64,000 nucleotides of DNA from an uncultured Algibacter sp. (lineage in GTDB: Bacteria; Bacteroidota; Bacteroidia; Flavobacteriales; Flavobacteriaceae). Where the stretch lies: the NCBI GenBank assembly GCA_937958265.1, contig CALGNX010000014.1, forward strand, positions 78,288 to 142,287, in the 5' to 3' direction. The first letter of the stretch is position 1. Each line of letters begins with the position of its first letter. The notes beneath the pieces were generated by a model, which searched no databases, was not told the origin of the DNA, and saw only the letters and a program-made list of their open reading frames with translations. The translations under genes were made by a program, and so were the position numbers. Below are positions 9,401 through 18,193 of this stretch, piece after piece.

Positions 9401-10590
9401 TAAATATCGACTTGTTGTCTCGAGAACATTTAGTGCTTTTACCCTTGGTTAGCAACACTAAACCAGTTAAAGTTATAGAAATTATTATCTCAGATACAGG
9501 TCCTGGACTTGAAAAAACGGAAATAAATAAAATTTTTGAGCGCTTTTATCAAGTAGAAAATTTAAATAAAACCTATTATGGGGGCACTGGTATTGGGTTA
9601 GAGGTCGTTCAGAATTTTGTAAAACTTCATAAAGGAGAAATTGTAGTAGAAAGTAAACTTGGTGAAGGAACTACATTTAGGATTTTATTTCCTGCATCAA
9701 AAAATCATTTTCAACCCCATCAATTAGTGTCCGAAGAAGATACTTTAATAAGTTTAAAAGAACAATTTATACCAACAGATAGTAAATCTATACTGAGCCA
9801 AGAAGCGGCTGTTAGTAATGAGAAAAATAAAATTTATACATTATTAATTGTCGAAGATAATGTAGAACTAAGATCTTATTTAAAAAATGAACTCAAAAGA
9901 GATTACAAAATTTTAGTAGCAAAAAATGGAAATGAGGGCTTAGAGAAGGCTAGAGAGATATTACCCGATGCTATTATAACAGATGTGCTTATGCCAGAGA
10001 TGAATGGTTTTGAATTTTGTAAAATCATAAAAACCGATATCAGAACAAGTCACATACCATTATTGATGCTTACTGCAAAAACAAGAATAGATGACAGAAT
10101 TGAAGGTATTGGTCATGGTGCTGATGCTTACATGGTAAAACCTTTTGATATGAGGCTATTAAAACTTCGTATTTCACAGTTAATAACAAGCAGGAAATTA
10201 ATTTTTGATAAGTATTTTGGTGCTATAAGCGGTACAGAAGAGCATAAAACAGGAACCTCTTTTGATAAACAATTTATTAGTAAAGTTTTAAGTTTTATTA
10301 ATGCGAATATAAGCGATTCGGATTTAAGTGTAGAATTATTAGCAGCAGAGTTAAACTTAAGTAGAAGCCAATTATATAGAAAAATAAAAGCGCTTACAGG
10401 GCAAACGGTTAACGAGTTTTTAAGAAAAATACGCTTGCAAAGAGCTAAACAGTTATTAGAAGCAGGTAGTGCCAATGTTAGTGAAGTTTGCTATAAAGTA
10501 GGATTCGCATCACCATCATATTTTACCAAATGTTTTAAGGGGCATTTTGGCATACTTCCAACTGAGGTACAATCGAAAAATAAAGATTGA
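6424..10590 (+). CDS. Hybrid two-component system regulator (HTCS) of PUL1
   Basis: This one-protein signalling system senses oligosaccharides in the periplasm and activates PUL transcription. In order: signal peptide ending near SLFFAQ; about 14 ligand-sensing propeller repeats (recurring G-x-vWIGT/LWVGT strands) over residues ~30-700; a Y_Y_Y domain to ~805; a transmembrane helix (FLIYALLFISATYLF); a histidine kinase with the H-box NISHEFRTPLTL near residue 863 and ATPase motifs; a receiver with LIVEDN and phosphoacceptor Asp in IITDVLMPEMNG; and a C-terminal AraC-type DNA-binding domain (ELNLSRSQLYRKIKALTGQ). I prefer the ATG at 6424 over the TTG at 6412 because it starts the signal peptide directly. 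It stands upstream of, and in line with, the GH3-GH16-SusCD genes, which it most likely controls. Confidence 0.93.
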   Translation: MMINKNIFNFLIFYFLACSLFFAQKVSKAYNFVNIKQGVSKMAVSSIIQDHYGFVWIGTNGTGLYKFDGIDYIAYKHIINDETSIGSNFIYASFLDLNNRLWVGTEEGLNLYNRELDKFLRIPVIDSLTNKPISISVRSVKAIDDNNLVIGTFGKGLFKMNLTTLNVVRIGLPNKYQNEFLIINNIACATNGIAYMATNMGLLAYSNLENKFVPSAFEGSYANEPLSSVLLDRDEVLWLGTFTKGIIRLSKNKTGNFVAKRIPFTNTRILSLIELPEGGVLCGTENDGLFQLNTKGHIVNSYLYTKTDDKSILSNSIWSLFIDANERIWLGYYNTGVGVYDKLFDKFKNIESIPNTVNSLQLGSVTGIQRDDLGRLWISMDGGGIDVYDSAKNTFTHINKSKNSIYSGLTTNYLECIFIDSKKNIWAGSWNNGLFLLKHGAKKFINFNKENTNGGLSSNTVLNISEGADGTILIGTFYKGLHVLNPETFKIKQLNSQPFKNYQITSSDIRKILVDSNKNIWLGTTQGLFKIVKTTGGQYIINSIKDKMTKSFKNEVNANHILTMYETTDKRSMWIGTKGAGLARYDLENETLTWFNTLNGLPEDNIHGILESDDKNIWVSSNSGIYKYDIKASKFTNYNYNDGLLSNDFNANAALKDINGNLYFGSYKGIDFFNPNNISLNTNQPNVYLTGFKLFNKKVMPNAEGSPLNKVISETELITLTNKQSVFTIDYSAINYTRPEKNQYAYYLEGLEDTWNYVGNLRSATYTNLDTGRYVFKLKAANNDGIWSEEPTELEIIILPPWWQTGWAFLIYALLFISATYLFNKIIRNRNEEKEVIRNERIQRVQEDKLNERKLQFFTNISHEFRTPLTLMINPLRDIINNKDLELPKEIREKHHVIYKNTDRLYKLINELMDFRKLDLNKMQIKAQELNLSNFIKEIISYFKEEAINRNIQFALDADIPDLMLWADQSMLEKIIFNIFSNAMKVTPDGGAINIDLLSREHLVLLPLVSNTKPVKVIEIIISDTGPGLEKTEINKIFERFYQVENLNKTYYGGTGIGLEVVQNFVKLHKGEIVVESKLGEGTTFRILFPASKNHFQPHQLVSEEDTLISLKEQFIPTDSKSILSQEAAVSNEKNKIYTLLIVEDNVELRSYLKNELKRDYKILVAKNGNEGLEKAREILPDAIITDVLMPEMNGFEFCKIIKTDIRTSHIPLLMLTAKTRIDDRIEGIGHGADAYMVKPFDMRLLKLRISQLITSRKLIFDKYFGAISGTEEHKTGTSFDKQFISKVLSFINANISDSDLSVELLAAELNLSRSQLYRKIKALTGQTVNEFLRKIRLQRAKQLLEAGSANVSEVCYKVGFASPSYFTKCFKGHFGILPTEVQSKNKD

Positions 10591-11134
10591 AGCCATTGAA
10601 AATAAAAAAATGAAACATCTATTTTGGTTAAGTGATAATTGGTATTACTTCCCTAATTAATAGCTGTATTTTTCAAGTATTCTATCAAGCGTTGTAGTTG
10701 TCTTAATTTTTTCTGTAACACTTGTAGTTTAAAGGTATTCTAAAATTTAAATGAGGATAGGAAAAATTAATAAATTATAACATCCTAAAAATAAAATTTT
10801 AAGGCGCATTAAGGGGATTTATATTTAATCGCTAATTCAAAATTTAGTTTAATAGCTTAGCCACCTTCTGCCTTTTTCTTATGGAGTGTAGTATCAAGTT
10901 TTCTGCGGTTGCTAAATTAATAATAAGTGTTAAAAAAAATATTAGAATACTCGATTAGTGGCATATAAAAAGGTTGTTGGTCTCTCATTTAAAATATGAG
11001 CAAGGAATATTTGTGTTGGTTTTTAATTATTTTACTAAAGTGATAACCCTTGTTTAAAGCCTATATTTACTAGTATTGCAACAAATGTTTTAGCACATGC
11101 GTTATATGTATTAGCGTATTTTTTGTTAAAAAAA
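10591..11134 (+). other. Non-coding stretch upstream of the GH3 operon
   Basis: I find no credible gene. The stretch is AT-rich and presumably holds the binding sites of the hybrid sensor upstream of the GH3 promoter. A perfect 8-bp palindrome TACTAGTA lies at 11068-11075, but the core TACTAGT also occurs at unrelated places in this window. Confidence 0.5.
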
Positions 11135-11142
11135 TATATTTG
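11135..11142 (+). promoter_or_regulatory. -7 promoter element of the GH3-GH16 operon
   Basis: TATATTTG matches TAnnTTTG and would give a leader of roughly 110 nt before the GH3 ATG at 11259. Confidence 0.5.
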
Positions 11143-11258
11143 TGAAACAATTTACAGGAATGCTTGAAGGAAGAACGCGAAAAAAAATTCGCTTATTTTT
11201 CTAATGTTTTTTTTGATATAATATCCATAATTTTTTAATAGTAATAACAAAGTCCACA

Positions 11259-13928
11259 ATGAATTTTAATTTTTTGAAAAAGAGTTTATCTAATAAATCG
11301 TTTTATTTTAAAATGGTTGTTTTTATTTTTTTAGTAGTTGCTTCTTGCGCAAGTAACGATAAACCTAAAAAAATATATGCGTTTAATTTTCAGAATCCTT
11401 CATTAAGTATAGATGAAAGAGTTCAAGATTTATTAGGGCAAATGACGCTTCAAGAAAAAGTATCACAAATGCGATACGATGCACCAAGTATAGAGCGCTT
11501 GGGCATACCGGAATACAATTGGTGGAACGAATGTTTGCATGGTGTAGCTAGAGCAGGAGAAGCAACGGTATTTCCCCAAGGAATTGGAATGGGAGCAACT
11601 TGGAATGCACCATTAATTTTTAAAATGGGTACAGCAGTATCCGATGAGGCTAGAGCAAAGCACCATAAGGCTATAGTCGAAGGTAAAAGAGGGATATATC
11701 AAGGTTTAACATTTTGGACTCCAAACATTAATATTTTTAGAGACCCGCGCTGGGGTAGAGGCCAAGAAACTTATGGAGAAGACCCTTATTTAACCAGTAG
11801 AATAGGTGTTAATTATATAAAAGCCTTGCAGGGTGATGATGATAAGCACCTTAAGGTTGTTGCAACGGCAAAACATTTTGCAGTGCATAGTGGGCCAGAA
11901 AAATCGAGACACGAAGATAATTACCAAACGTCTAATAGAGATTTATACGAAACTTATTTACCTGCTTTTGAGGCCGCTGTAAAGGAAGCTAAGGTGCACT
12001 CTGTAATGTGTGCTTACAATAGATATAGAGATGAGGCTTGTTGCGGAAGTAATTTATTATTAAACAAAATATTAAGAGACGATTGGGGTTTTGGGGGTTA
12101 TGTAGTTTCCGATTGTTGGGCTATTAACGATTTTTGGGAGCCTAACAAACACAATTTAGTAGAAACACCAGAAGAGGCTGCTGCTTTAGCTGTAGATAGA
12201 GGAACAGATTTAAATTGTGGAAGTGTTTACGATCCGAACTTAACCGAAGCGGTTTTAAAAAAGTTAATAGACGAACCTAAAGTAGACTTAGCTTTATCTA
12301 GGTTGTTCATAGCGCGTTTTAAATTAGGAATGTTTGATCCGGCTGAAAATGTTAAATGGTCTAAAATCCCTTATGAGGTAGTTGCTAGTGAGGAGCACTA
12401 TGCATTGTCTGAAAAAATTGCAAGAGAGTCTATGGTGTTATTAAAAAATGATAACAATACATTACCTTTAAATAAAAACATAAAATCTATTGCCGTAATT
12501 GGCCCCAACGCAGATTCTAGACAAGTTTTGTTGGGTAATTATCATGGCACACCTAAAAACAATTATACACCTTTACTAGCTATTAAAAATAAATTGCCAA
12601 ATGCTACAGTAAACTATGCGATTGGTAGTGATATAGCGGTAGGCTGGCCTACGTTAAATGCCATTCCTTCTACAGTGCTTAGAAATGGCACGAAAAAAGG
12701 TTTAAAAGGCGAGTATTTTAAAAATGTCGATTGGAAAGGTAATCCAGAGTTTACTAGAAACGATGAAGTCATTGACTTCACTTGGGTTGGTGAAAGACCA
12801 ATGGATAATTTAAAGAAGGACGTGTTTTCTGTAAAATGGACTGGCGAATTAGTACCAGATGTATCTGGAGCATATAGAATAGGCTTAAGAGCAAGTAGTG
12901 GTGGCAAATTGTATTTTAACGATACATTACGTTTTGAATTTAGTGATGATCATGAGCCAAAAACACATTATTTCGATGCTGATTTAGTTGAAGGTGAGGT
13001 TAATACTATTAAAATCGAATATTATAATTACCATGCAGATCCACAAGCACAATTAGTTTGGGCTAAAACGGATGCAGACTTAATAACGCCAGCCATTGAT
13101 GCAGCAAAAAAATCAGAGGTGGTGTTATTGTTTTTAGGCTTATCGCCATCTATTGAAGGTGAAGAAATGCCTGTACTTTTAGAAGGTTTCGATAAAGGAG
13201 ACCGCTCAGAAATTTCTCTGCCTAAAACACAAGTGGAGCTTATGAAAAAAATACAAGCCCTAGGGAAGCCTACTGTTTTAGTTTTAATGAATGGTAGTGC
13301 TTTAGCTGTTAATTGGGCGGCAGATAATGTGCCTGCTATTTTAGAAGCTTGGTATCCTGGAGAATTTGGAGGTAAAGCTATAGCAGATGTTTTATTTGGA
13401 GACTATAACCCTGGCGGAAAGTTACCTGTTACCTTTTATAAGTCTGTAAATGATTTGCCAGATTTTAAGAATTATAATATGGAAAACAGAACTTATAAGT
13501 ATTTTAAAGGTGAGCCTTTGTTTCCTTTTGGTCACGGTTTAAGTTATACTAATTTTTCATATTCTGCCCTAAATATTCAAGACAGTATTGTAGCAAACGA
13601 GCCTATTACTGTTAGTGTGAACGTTACTAATGCAGGGGAAATTGCCGGAGATGAGGTTGTGCAACTATATTTAACTCATAAAGGCGATACAAGTGGTCCA
13701 AAAAGATCTTTAGTAGGTTTTAATAGAATCCATTTAAAAGTAAACGAAACAAAAACTGTTAATTTTACAGTAACTCCTAAGCAATATGGAATTATAGCGC
13801 CAGATGGTAAATATTCTATAAAAACAGGGTTATTAACATTTTCTGTTGGTGGAAAACAACCTGGGTTTAAAAATCTGGCGGATGCATCTACGACTAATAG
13901 TATGCAAAAAACAATACTATTACAATAA
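11259..13928 (+). CDS. GH3 beta-glycosidase lipoprotein with inserted PA14 domain
   Basis: The 889-residue enzyme removes terminal beta-linked sugars from oligosaccharides in the periplasm or at the cell surface. A lipoprotein signal ends at VVASC (Cys30). The GH3 N-terminal barrel contains RDPRWGRGQETYGEDP (161-176), KHF, and the nucleophile Asp285 in VVSDCW. A PA14 domain of about 125 residues (roughly 478-605) is inserted in the second domain, and a fibronectin-III-like domain closes the protein. The block YNWWNECLHGVA is typical of the beta-xylosidase/beta-glucosidase branch of GH3, so xylose or glucose release are both possible; the nearby xylose genes favour the former and the GH16 neighbour the latter. 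The GH16 gene follows after 11 nt, so the two form an operon. Confidence 0.92.
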   Translation: MNFNFLKKSLSNKSFYFKMVVFIFLVVASCASNDKPKKIYAFNFQNPSLSIDERVQDLLGQMTLQEKVSQMRYDAPSIERLGIPEYNWWNECLHGVARAGEATVFPQGIGMGATWNAPLIFKMGTAVSDEARAKHHKAIVEGKRGIYQGLTFWTPNINIFRDPRWGRGQETYGEDPYLTSRIGVNYIKALQGDDDKHLKVVATAKHFAVHSGPEKSRHEDNYQTSNRDLYETYLPAFEAAVKEAKVHSVMCAYNRYRDEACCGSNLLLNKILRDDWGFGGYVVSDCWAINDFWEPNKHNLVETPEEAAALAVDRGTDLNCGSVYDPNLTEAVLKKLIDEPKVDLALSRLFIARFKLGMFDPAENVKWSKIPYEVVASEEHYALSEKIARESMVLLKNDNNTLPLNKNIKSIAVIGPNADSRQVLLGNYHGTPKNNYTPLLAIKNKLPNATVNYAIGSDIAVGWPTLNAIPSTVLRNGTKKGLKGEYFKNVDWKGNPEFTRNDEVIDFTWVGERPMDNLKKDVFSVKWTGELVPDVSGAYRIGLRASSGGKLYFNDTLRFEFSDDHEPKTHYFDADLVEGEVNTIKIEYYNYHADPQAQLVWAKTDADLITPAIDAAKKSEVVLLFLGLSPSIEGEEMPVLLEGFDKGDRSEISLPKTQVELMKKIQALGKPTVLVLMNGSALAVNWAADNVPAILEAWYPGEFGGKAIADVLFGDYNPGGKLPVTFYKSVNDLPDFKNYNMENRTYKYFKGEPLFPFGHGLSYTNFSYSALNIQDSIVANEPITVSVNVTNAGEIAGDEVVQLYLTHKGDTSGPKRSLVGFNRIHLKVNETKTVNFTVTPKQYGIIAPDGKYSIKTGLLTFSVGGKQPGFKNLADASTTNSMQKTILLQ

Positions 13929-13939
13929 TAATAGATGTC

Positions 13940-14836
13940 ATGACAAATATATATAATTTAGGGTTTACGGTTCTTTTATCATTGTTTTTAGCGTGCTCCA
14001 ACTCTAATGAGATTGATGTGGCTGTTAGTGTGGATTTAGAAGAAATTCCTTTGGAAAATCTAGCTACAAAGGAGGAAATGCAAATTACCGAAGATGGTTG
14101 GCAATTGGTTTTTGATGAAGCATTTGATAGTAATTTAGACCAATGGAATGTTTGGCTGGGTGGTGCTTTTAACAATGAGATTCAACTGTATAATCGCGAA
14201 CAAATGACTGTAGCAAATGGCATTCTTACTATTAAAGCAGAAAAGAAGCCAGTAAATGGGGTGTCTAATCCTTTTAATTCAAAAAACAAAGCTTTTGAAT
14301 ACGTTTCAGGAAGGATAGAAACTAAAAACGTATTTGGACCCTCAAATAAAGAAGGAGAAAAAGAGTATAGAATACTGTCGCGTATAAAATTAGCAGAAGG
14401 AAATGGTATGTGGCCAGCATTTTGGACATATACAAACCCTTGGCCAACTCTAGGAGAAATTGATATAGTGGAATCTAGTGGTAAACAAACCACTAAATTT
14501 CATTCGCATATATTTCACGGTACAGAAGTTAATGCGCCACTTACTAAAAACGAAGATACATCAAAAACGCATGAATTAAATATCGACCTTACTTCAGGTT
14601 TTCATACGTACGAGCTAATTTGGAAAGCAGAAAGCTTAGGTATTTTATTCGACGGGCAGCTTATTCATACATATAAATCAGATTCAAAAAAATATGTAGA
14701 ATATTTATTCGGGAACAAACATCAAATTGTTTTAAATCTAGCAGTAGGAGGTGGTGTTTTTGAAGGTTTAAGCTCAGATTCTTTTGTCGATTCTGCTTAT
14801 ATGCAGGTAGATTGGGTAAAGGTTTATAAGCGTTAA
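13940..14836 (+). CDS. GH16 endo-beta-glucanase lipoprotein (laminarinase-like)
   Basis: The 298-residue lipoprotein (signal ending LFLAC, Cys19) carries a GH16 catalytic domain from about residue 52 to the end. The active-site motif GEIDIVE places the nucleophile at Glu173, the helper Asp at 175 and the acid/base at Glu178; WPAFWTY before it and HTYELIW and VDWVKVYKR after it are family landmarks. GH16 enzymes with this spacing cut internal beta-1,3 or mixed beta-1,3/1,4-glucan bonds; subfamily and exact bond cannot be settled by eye. The gene ends the short operon begun by the GH3 gene and precedes the susC promoter. Confidence 0.9.
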   Translation: MTNIYNLGFTVLLSLFLACSNSNEIDVAVSVDLEEIPLENLATKEEMQITEDGWQLVFDEAFDSNLDQWNVWLGGAFNNEIQLYNREQMTVANGILTIKAEKKPVNGVSNPFNSKNKAFEYVSGRIETKNVFGPSNKEGEKEYRILSRIKLAEGNGMWPAFWTYTNPWPTLGEIDIVESSGKQTTKFHSHIFHGTEVNAPLTKNEDTSKTHELNIDLTSGFHTYELIWKAESLGILFDGQLIHTYKSDSKKYVEYLFGNKHQIVLNLAVGGGVFEGLSSDSFVDSAYMQVDWVKVYKR

Positions 14837-15022
14837 AATTAAAATTCAATGATTGTTAATTTGTTTTAATAAGCAGAGTTGTCATTTTTTTGTTGATTTA
14901 TTTGTCTTTTAAATAAATATTTTAAGGGTTTTTTAGTATATTATCGATTTGGAGAGTAGGTGTAATTAAAAGCATTTTTAAAGGGTAACGGTTTTTTTTT
15001 TAATAAATTTAAGAAATAACCT

Positions 15023-15030
15023 TACCTTTG
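15023..15030 (+). promoter_or_regulatory. -7 promoter element of susC 1
   Basis: TACCTTTG fits TAnnTTTG and lies 65 nt before the susC ATG, giving the SusC/SusD pair its own promoter separate from the GH3-GH16 genes. Confidence 0.6.
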
Positions 15031-15095
15031 GAATGGAATATTTACTATTCAACATAGCGTAGCTAAAATTAAACAAATTAAATTAAACTAAATTT

Positions 15096-18000
15096 ATGAC
15101 TATGAATTACTCAAGAAAACTACTGTTTATAGTGGTTTTAATGTTCACAAACGTGCTTATCGCGCAAACTATTACTGGTTTAATTACAGATGGGACTGGT
15201 CCTTTACCAGGAGCAAGTATTATTGAAAAGGGTACAAATAATGGTGTAACAACCGACTTTGATGGTAAATATGTTTTAAACCTAAATTCAAGTAGCGGTA
15301 CTATTGTGGTGAGCTTTTTAGGATACATAACAAAAGAAGTATCAGTTGTTGGAAAAACAGTAATCGATGTTAATTTAGATGAAGATTTACAATCTTTAGA
15401 TGAAGTTGTAATTGTTGGTTATGGGGCCCAAAAAAGATCGACACTTACAACATCAATAGCGTCTGTACAATCTGAGGAAATTAGCGAAATTCCTGTAGCA
15501 GACATTTCACAAGCTTTACAGGGGCGTGCGGCTGGTGTTAATATATCTGCGGGTGGTTCACCTGGTTCTAAAACCTTGGTTTCCATTAGGGGGTTAAATA
15601 CTTTTGGCGATGGGGATCCATTATACGTGGTTGATGGTGTTTTTACAACAAGTATAAATAATATTGATCCAGCGAGTATTGAAAAAATTGATGTTTTAAA
15701 AGATGCAGCGGCGGCGGCAATCTATGGATCTAGAGGGTCAAACGGTGTTATTATCGTTACAACTAAGCAAGGCGTAATTGGTAAAACATCATTTACGTTT
15801 AATACGTATACAGGTTTCCAACGATCTACAGCGCGCTACGACTTACTTAATACGGAACAATATGTCCAATATATAAAGGAAATAAACGCACAGGAAGAAG
15901 GTGGGACTCAAGTGGATGTTATAAATAATAATCCAGAGTTTGATGGTAATGGTATTGAAACAGATTGGCAGAATGAGTTGTTTAGAATCGCACTTTTAAA
16001 AAGTTATAATTTTGGTGCAAACGGGGGGACAGAAAAAGCTAAATATAATTTTTCATTCTCTGCCTTTGATCAAGACGGTATATATATTGATACGAATTTT
16101 AAGCGTTACACATTTAATGCAAACAGCGAAGCTAAAATAAATGATAACTTTAAAATAGGCGAAACATTTGCTTATGGTTATACAGAAACTATTGCACCGC
16201 AAACTAGTGGTGGGCGCGTACCATTATATAACATATTAGCAGCTTCACCTTACATACCAGTTAGAAACCCAGACGGTAGTTTCGCAGGCCCTAATGCAGG
16301 AGATGTTAATAATTCTAGAAGTCAAGTTAGAGTACAAGAAACGGAAGATAACTTAAACAGAGCAACCTCTTTAATTGGAAGTTTGTATGCTGAATTTAAG
16401 TTGGCACAGGGCTTAACATTTAAATCGCAGTTTGGCTTAAATTCAAGATTCGATTTTCAAGACAATATTTCCCGTGCTTTTACCTCTTCAGGGCAATTTG
16501 GGCAGGCGAATACCGTTATATCTAAAAGAAGAACAAATTCCATATCAACGATATTAACTAATACTTTAAATTACAATAAATCTTTTGGGAGTCATAGCAT
16601 TAATGCTACTTTAGTTTCCGAGCAGCAAAATGATAAAACAGAGGTTTTAACAGGAGATCTTAATAATACAGTAACTTCAGAAATCCCAGAGGTTCAAAAT
16701 GGTATTTCTAATAGTTTTACAATCCCAGTTAAATTAATATCGTATCTCGGTCGTGTAAGTTATAATTATCAAGGAAAATATCTTTTACAGGGGTCTATAC
16801 GTCGTGATAAATCTTCATTTTTCGCGCCAGAGAATAGTGTGGGCTGGTTTCCAGGTGCTTCGCTTGGTTGGGTAGCGTCAAGAGAAAGTTTTCTTGAGGA
16901 TACTGCTATTAATAACCTTAAGTTTAAGGCGAGTTATGGTGTTACAGGAAATAATAGACTTCCTAATTCATCGACTCGAGTAAATCAATTTCAACCTTCT
17001 GTTTCTGGTGGTTTTAACTTCCCTATAGATGGTACAAGACAAAACGGTTTTACGGTTACAGGAGCTAGCAATCGCGATTTGGTTTGGGAACAAGGTATTA
17101 ACCAAAATTACGGGTTTGAGTTAGGTCTGTGGAATGATAAGGTAACATTTGCTGCCGATTATTTCAAAAACAGAAGCGACGGGTTAATTGTTGGAGAAGC
17201 GCAAAGACCGTCAGCAGGTATTCCAGGAGACCAGTTAACAGGAGTAGTTATTCCTAAAAATGTTGGGGATGTTGAGGTCGAGGGACTAGAACTTACCTTA
17301 GGATATAATGATTACGAAGGTGATTTTAAATGGAGTTTTTGGGGTAATGCATCAAGATCAGAAAGCCAAGTTATCACTTTAGGGTCTGTTACAACCCAAT
17401 TAAGACAGGCGTCTTTTAATCCGCCATTTTCTGAGCAATTAAGTAGATTAGCACCTGGTGAACCAATTTTTCACTTCTTTGGCCTAGATTTTGAAGGCGT
17501 ATATGCAGACGAGCAAGCTATTATCGATCATTTAGGTGCAGATAACTTAGATCCAAATTCCGATGCTGTTTATAAGCCAAGACCAGGAGATGTGCGTTAC
17601 AGAGATGTAGATGGTGATGGTGATATTGATGATAAGGATAGATTAGTAATAGGAGATCCAAACCCAGATTTAACATTTGCTGTAAACTTAAAGGCAGAAT
17701 ATAAATCGTTTGATTTAAGTGTATTAATAAATGGTGTTTATGGTGTGGATGCCTTAAACTCAAATGTTTGGTTTTTACAAGGTCAAGAAAATGTTACAAA
17801 CCATGGTGTTGAGGTCCTTAATCGTTGGCAAAACCCTGGTGATATTACAGATATCCCAAGGTTCAGATTTGAAGGTAATAATCCAAATAACTTTATTTCA
17901 ACACGATATATTCAAGATGCATCTTATGCAAGATTAAGAAATTTGACTATTGGTTATACGATTCCTAGCGCTACATTAAATTCCGTTTTTAAGGGTTATA

Positions 18001-18182
18001 TGTCAAAAGCGAGGTTGTATTTACAAGGGCAAAACTTATTAACATTAACTGCTTACGAGGGTCTAGATCCAGAAATAGCACCTTTTTATGGAGGTAATGG
18101 ATTACTACAAGGAACAGCGATTGATCGTGGTGAGGCGCCAAGGCCACACACGTTTATTATGGGAGTACAATTAGAATTTTAA
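15096..18182 (+). CDS. susC: SusC-like TonB-dependent outer-membrane transporter (PUL1)
   Basis: The 1028-residue protein imports oligosaccharides across the outer membrane using TonB energy. It has a signal peptide ending near LIAQ, an N-terminal carboxypeptidase-regulatory-like domain (ITGLITDGTGPLPGASI... to about residue 95), the TonB-box region DEVVIVGYG, a plug domain with the RGLNTFGDGDPLYVVDG block, and a barrel ending in FIMGVQLEF with the C-terminal aromatic residue typical of outer-membrane proteins. susD follows after 11 nt. Substrate is inferred from the neighbouring GH16 and GH3 enzymes, not from this sequence. Confidence 0.95.
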   Translation: MTMNYSRKLLFIVVLMFTNVLIAQTITGLITDGTGPLPGASIIEKGTNNGVTTDFDGKYVLNLNSSSGTIVVSFLGYITKEVSVVGKTVIDVNLDEDLQSLDEVVIVGYGAQKRSTLTTSIASVQSEEISEIPVADISQALQGRAAGVNISAGGSPGSKTLVSIRGLNTFGDGDPLYVVDGVFTTSINNIDPASIEKIDVLKDAAAAAIYGSRGSNGVIIVTTKQGVIGKTSFTFNTYTGFQRSTARYDLLNTEQYVQYIKEINAQEEGGTQVDVINNNPEFDGNGIETDWQNELFRIALLKSYNFGANGGTEKAKYNFSFSAFDQDGIYIDTNFKRYTFNANSEAKINDNFKIGETFAYGYTETIAPQTSGGRVPLYNILAASPYIPVRNPDGSFAGPNAGDVNNSRSQVRVQETEDNLNRATSLIGSLYAEFKLAQGLTFKSQFGLNSRFDFQDNISRAFTSSGQFGQANTVISKRRTNSISTILTNTLNYNKSFGSHSINATLVSEQQNDKTEVLTGDLNNTVTSEIPEVQNGISNSFTIPVKLISYLGRVSYNYQGKYLLQGSIRRDKSSFFAPENSVGWFPGASLGWVASRESFLEDTAINNLKFKASYGVTGNNRLPNSSTRVNQFQPSVSGGFNFPIDGTRQNGFTVTGASNRDLVWEQGINQNYGFELGLWNDKVTFAADYFKNRSDGLIVGEAQRPSAGIPGDQLTGVVIPKNVGDVEVEGLELTLGYNDYEGDFKWSFWGNASRSESQVITLGSVTTQLRQASFNPPFSEQLSRLAPGEPIFHFFGLDFEGVYADEQAIIDHLGADNLDPNSDAVYKPRPGDVRYRDVDGDGDIDDKDRLVIGDPNPDLTFAVNLKAEYKSFDLSVLINGVYGVDALNSNVWFLQGQENVTNHGVEVLNRWQNPGDITDIPRFRFEGNNPNNFISTRYIQDASYARLRNLTIGYTIPSATLNSVFKGYMSKARLYLQGQNLLTLTAYEGLDPEIAPFYGGNGLLQGTAIDRGEAPRPHTFIMGVQLEF

Positions 18183-18193
18183 AAAAAAAAAAG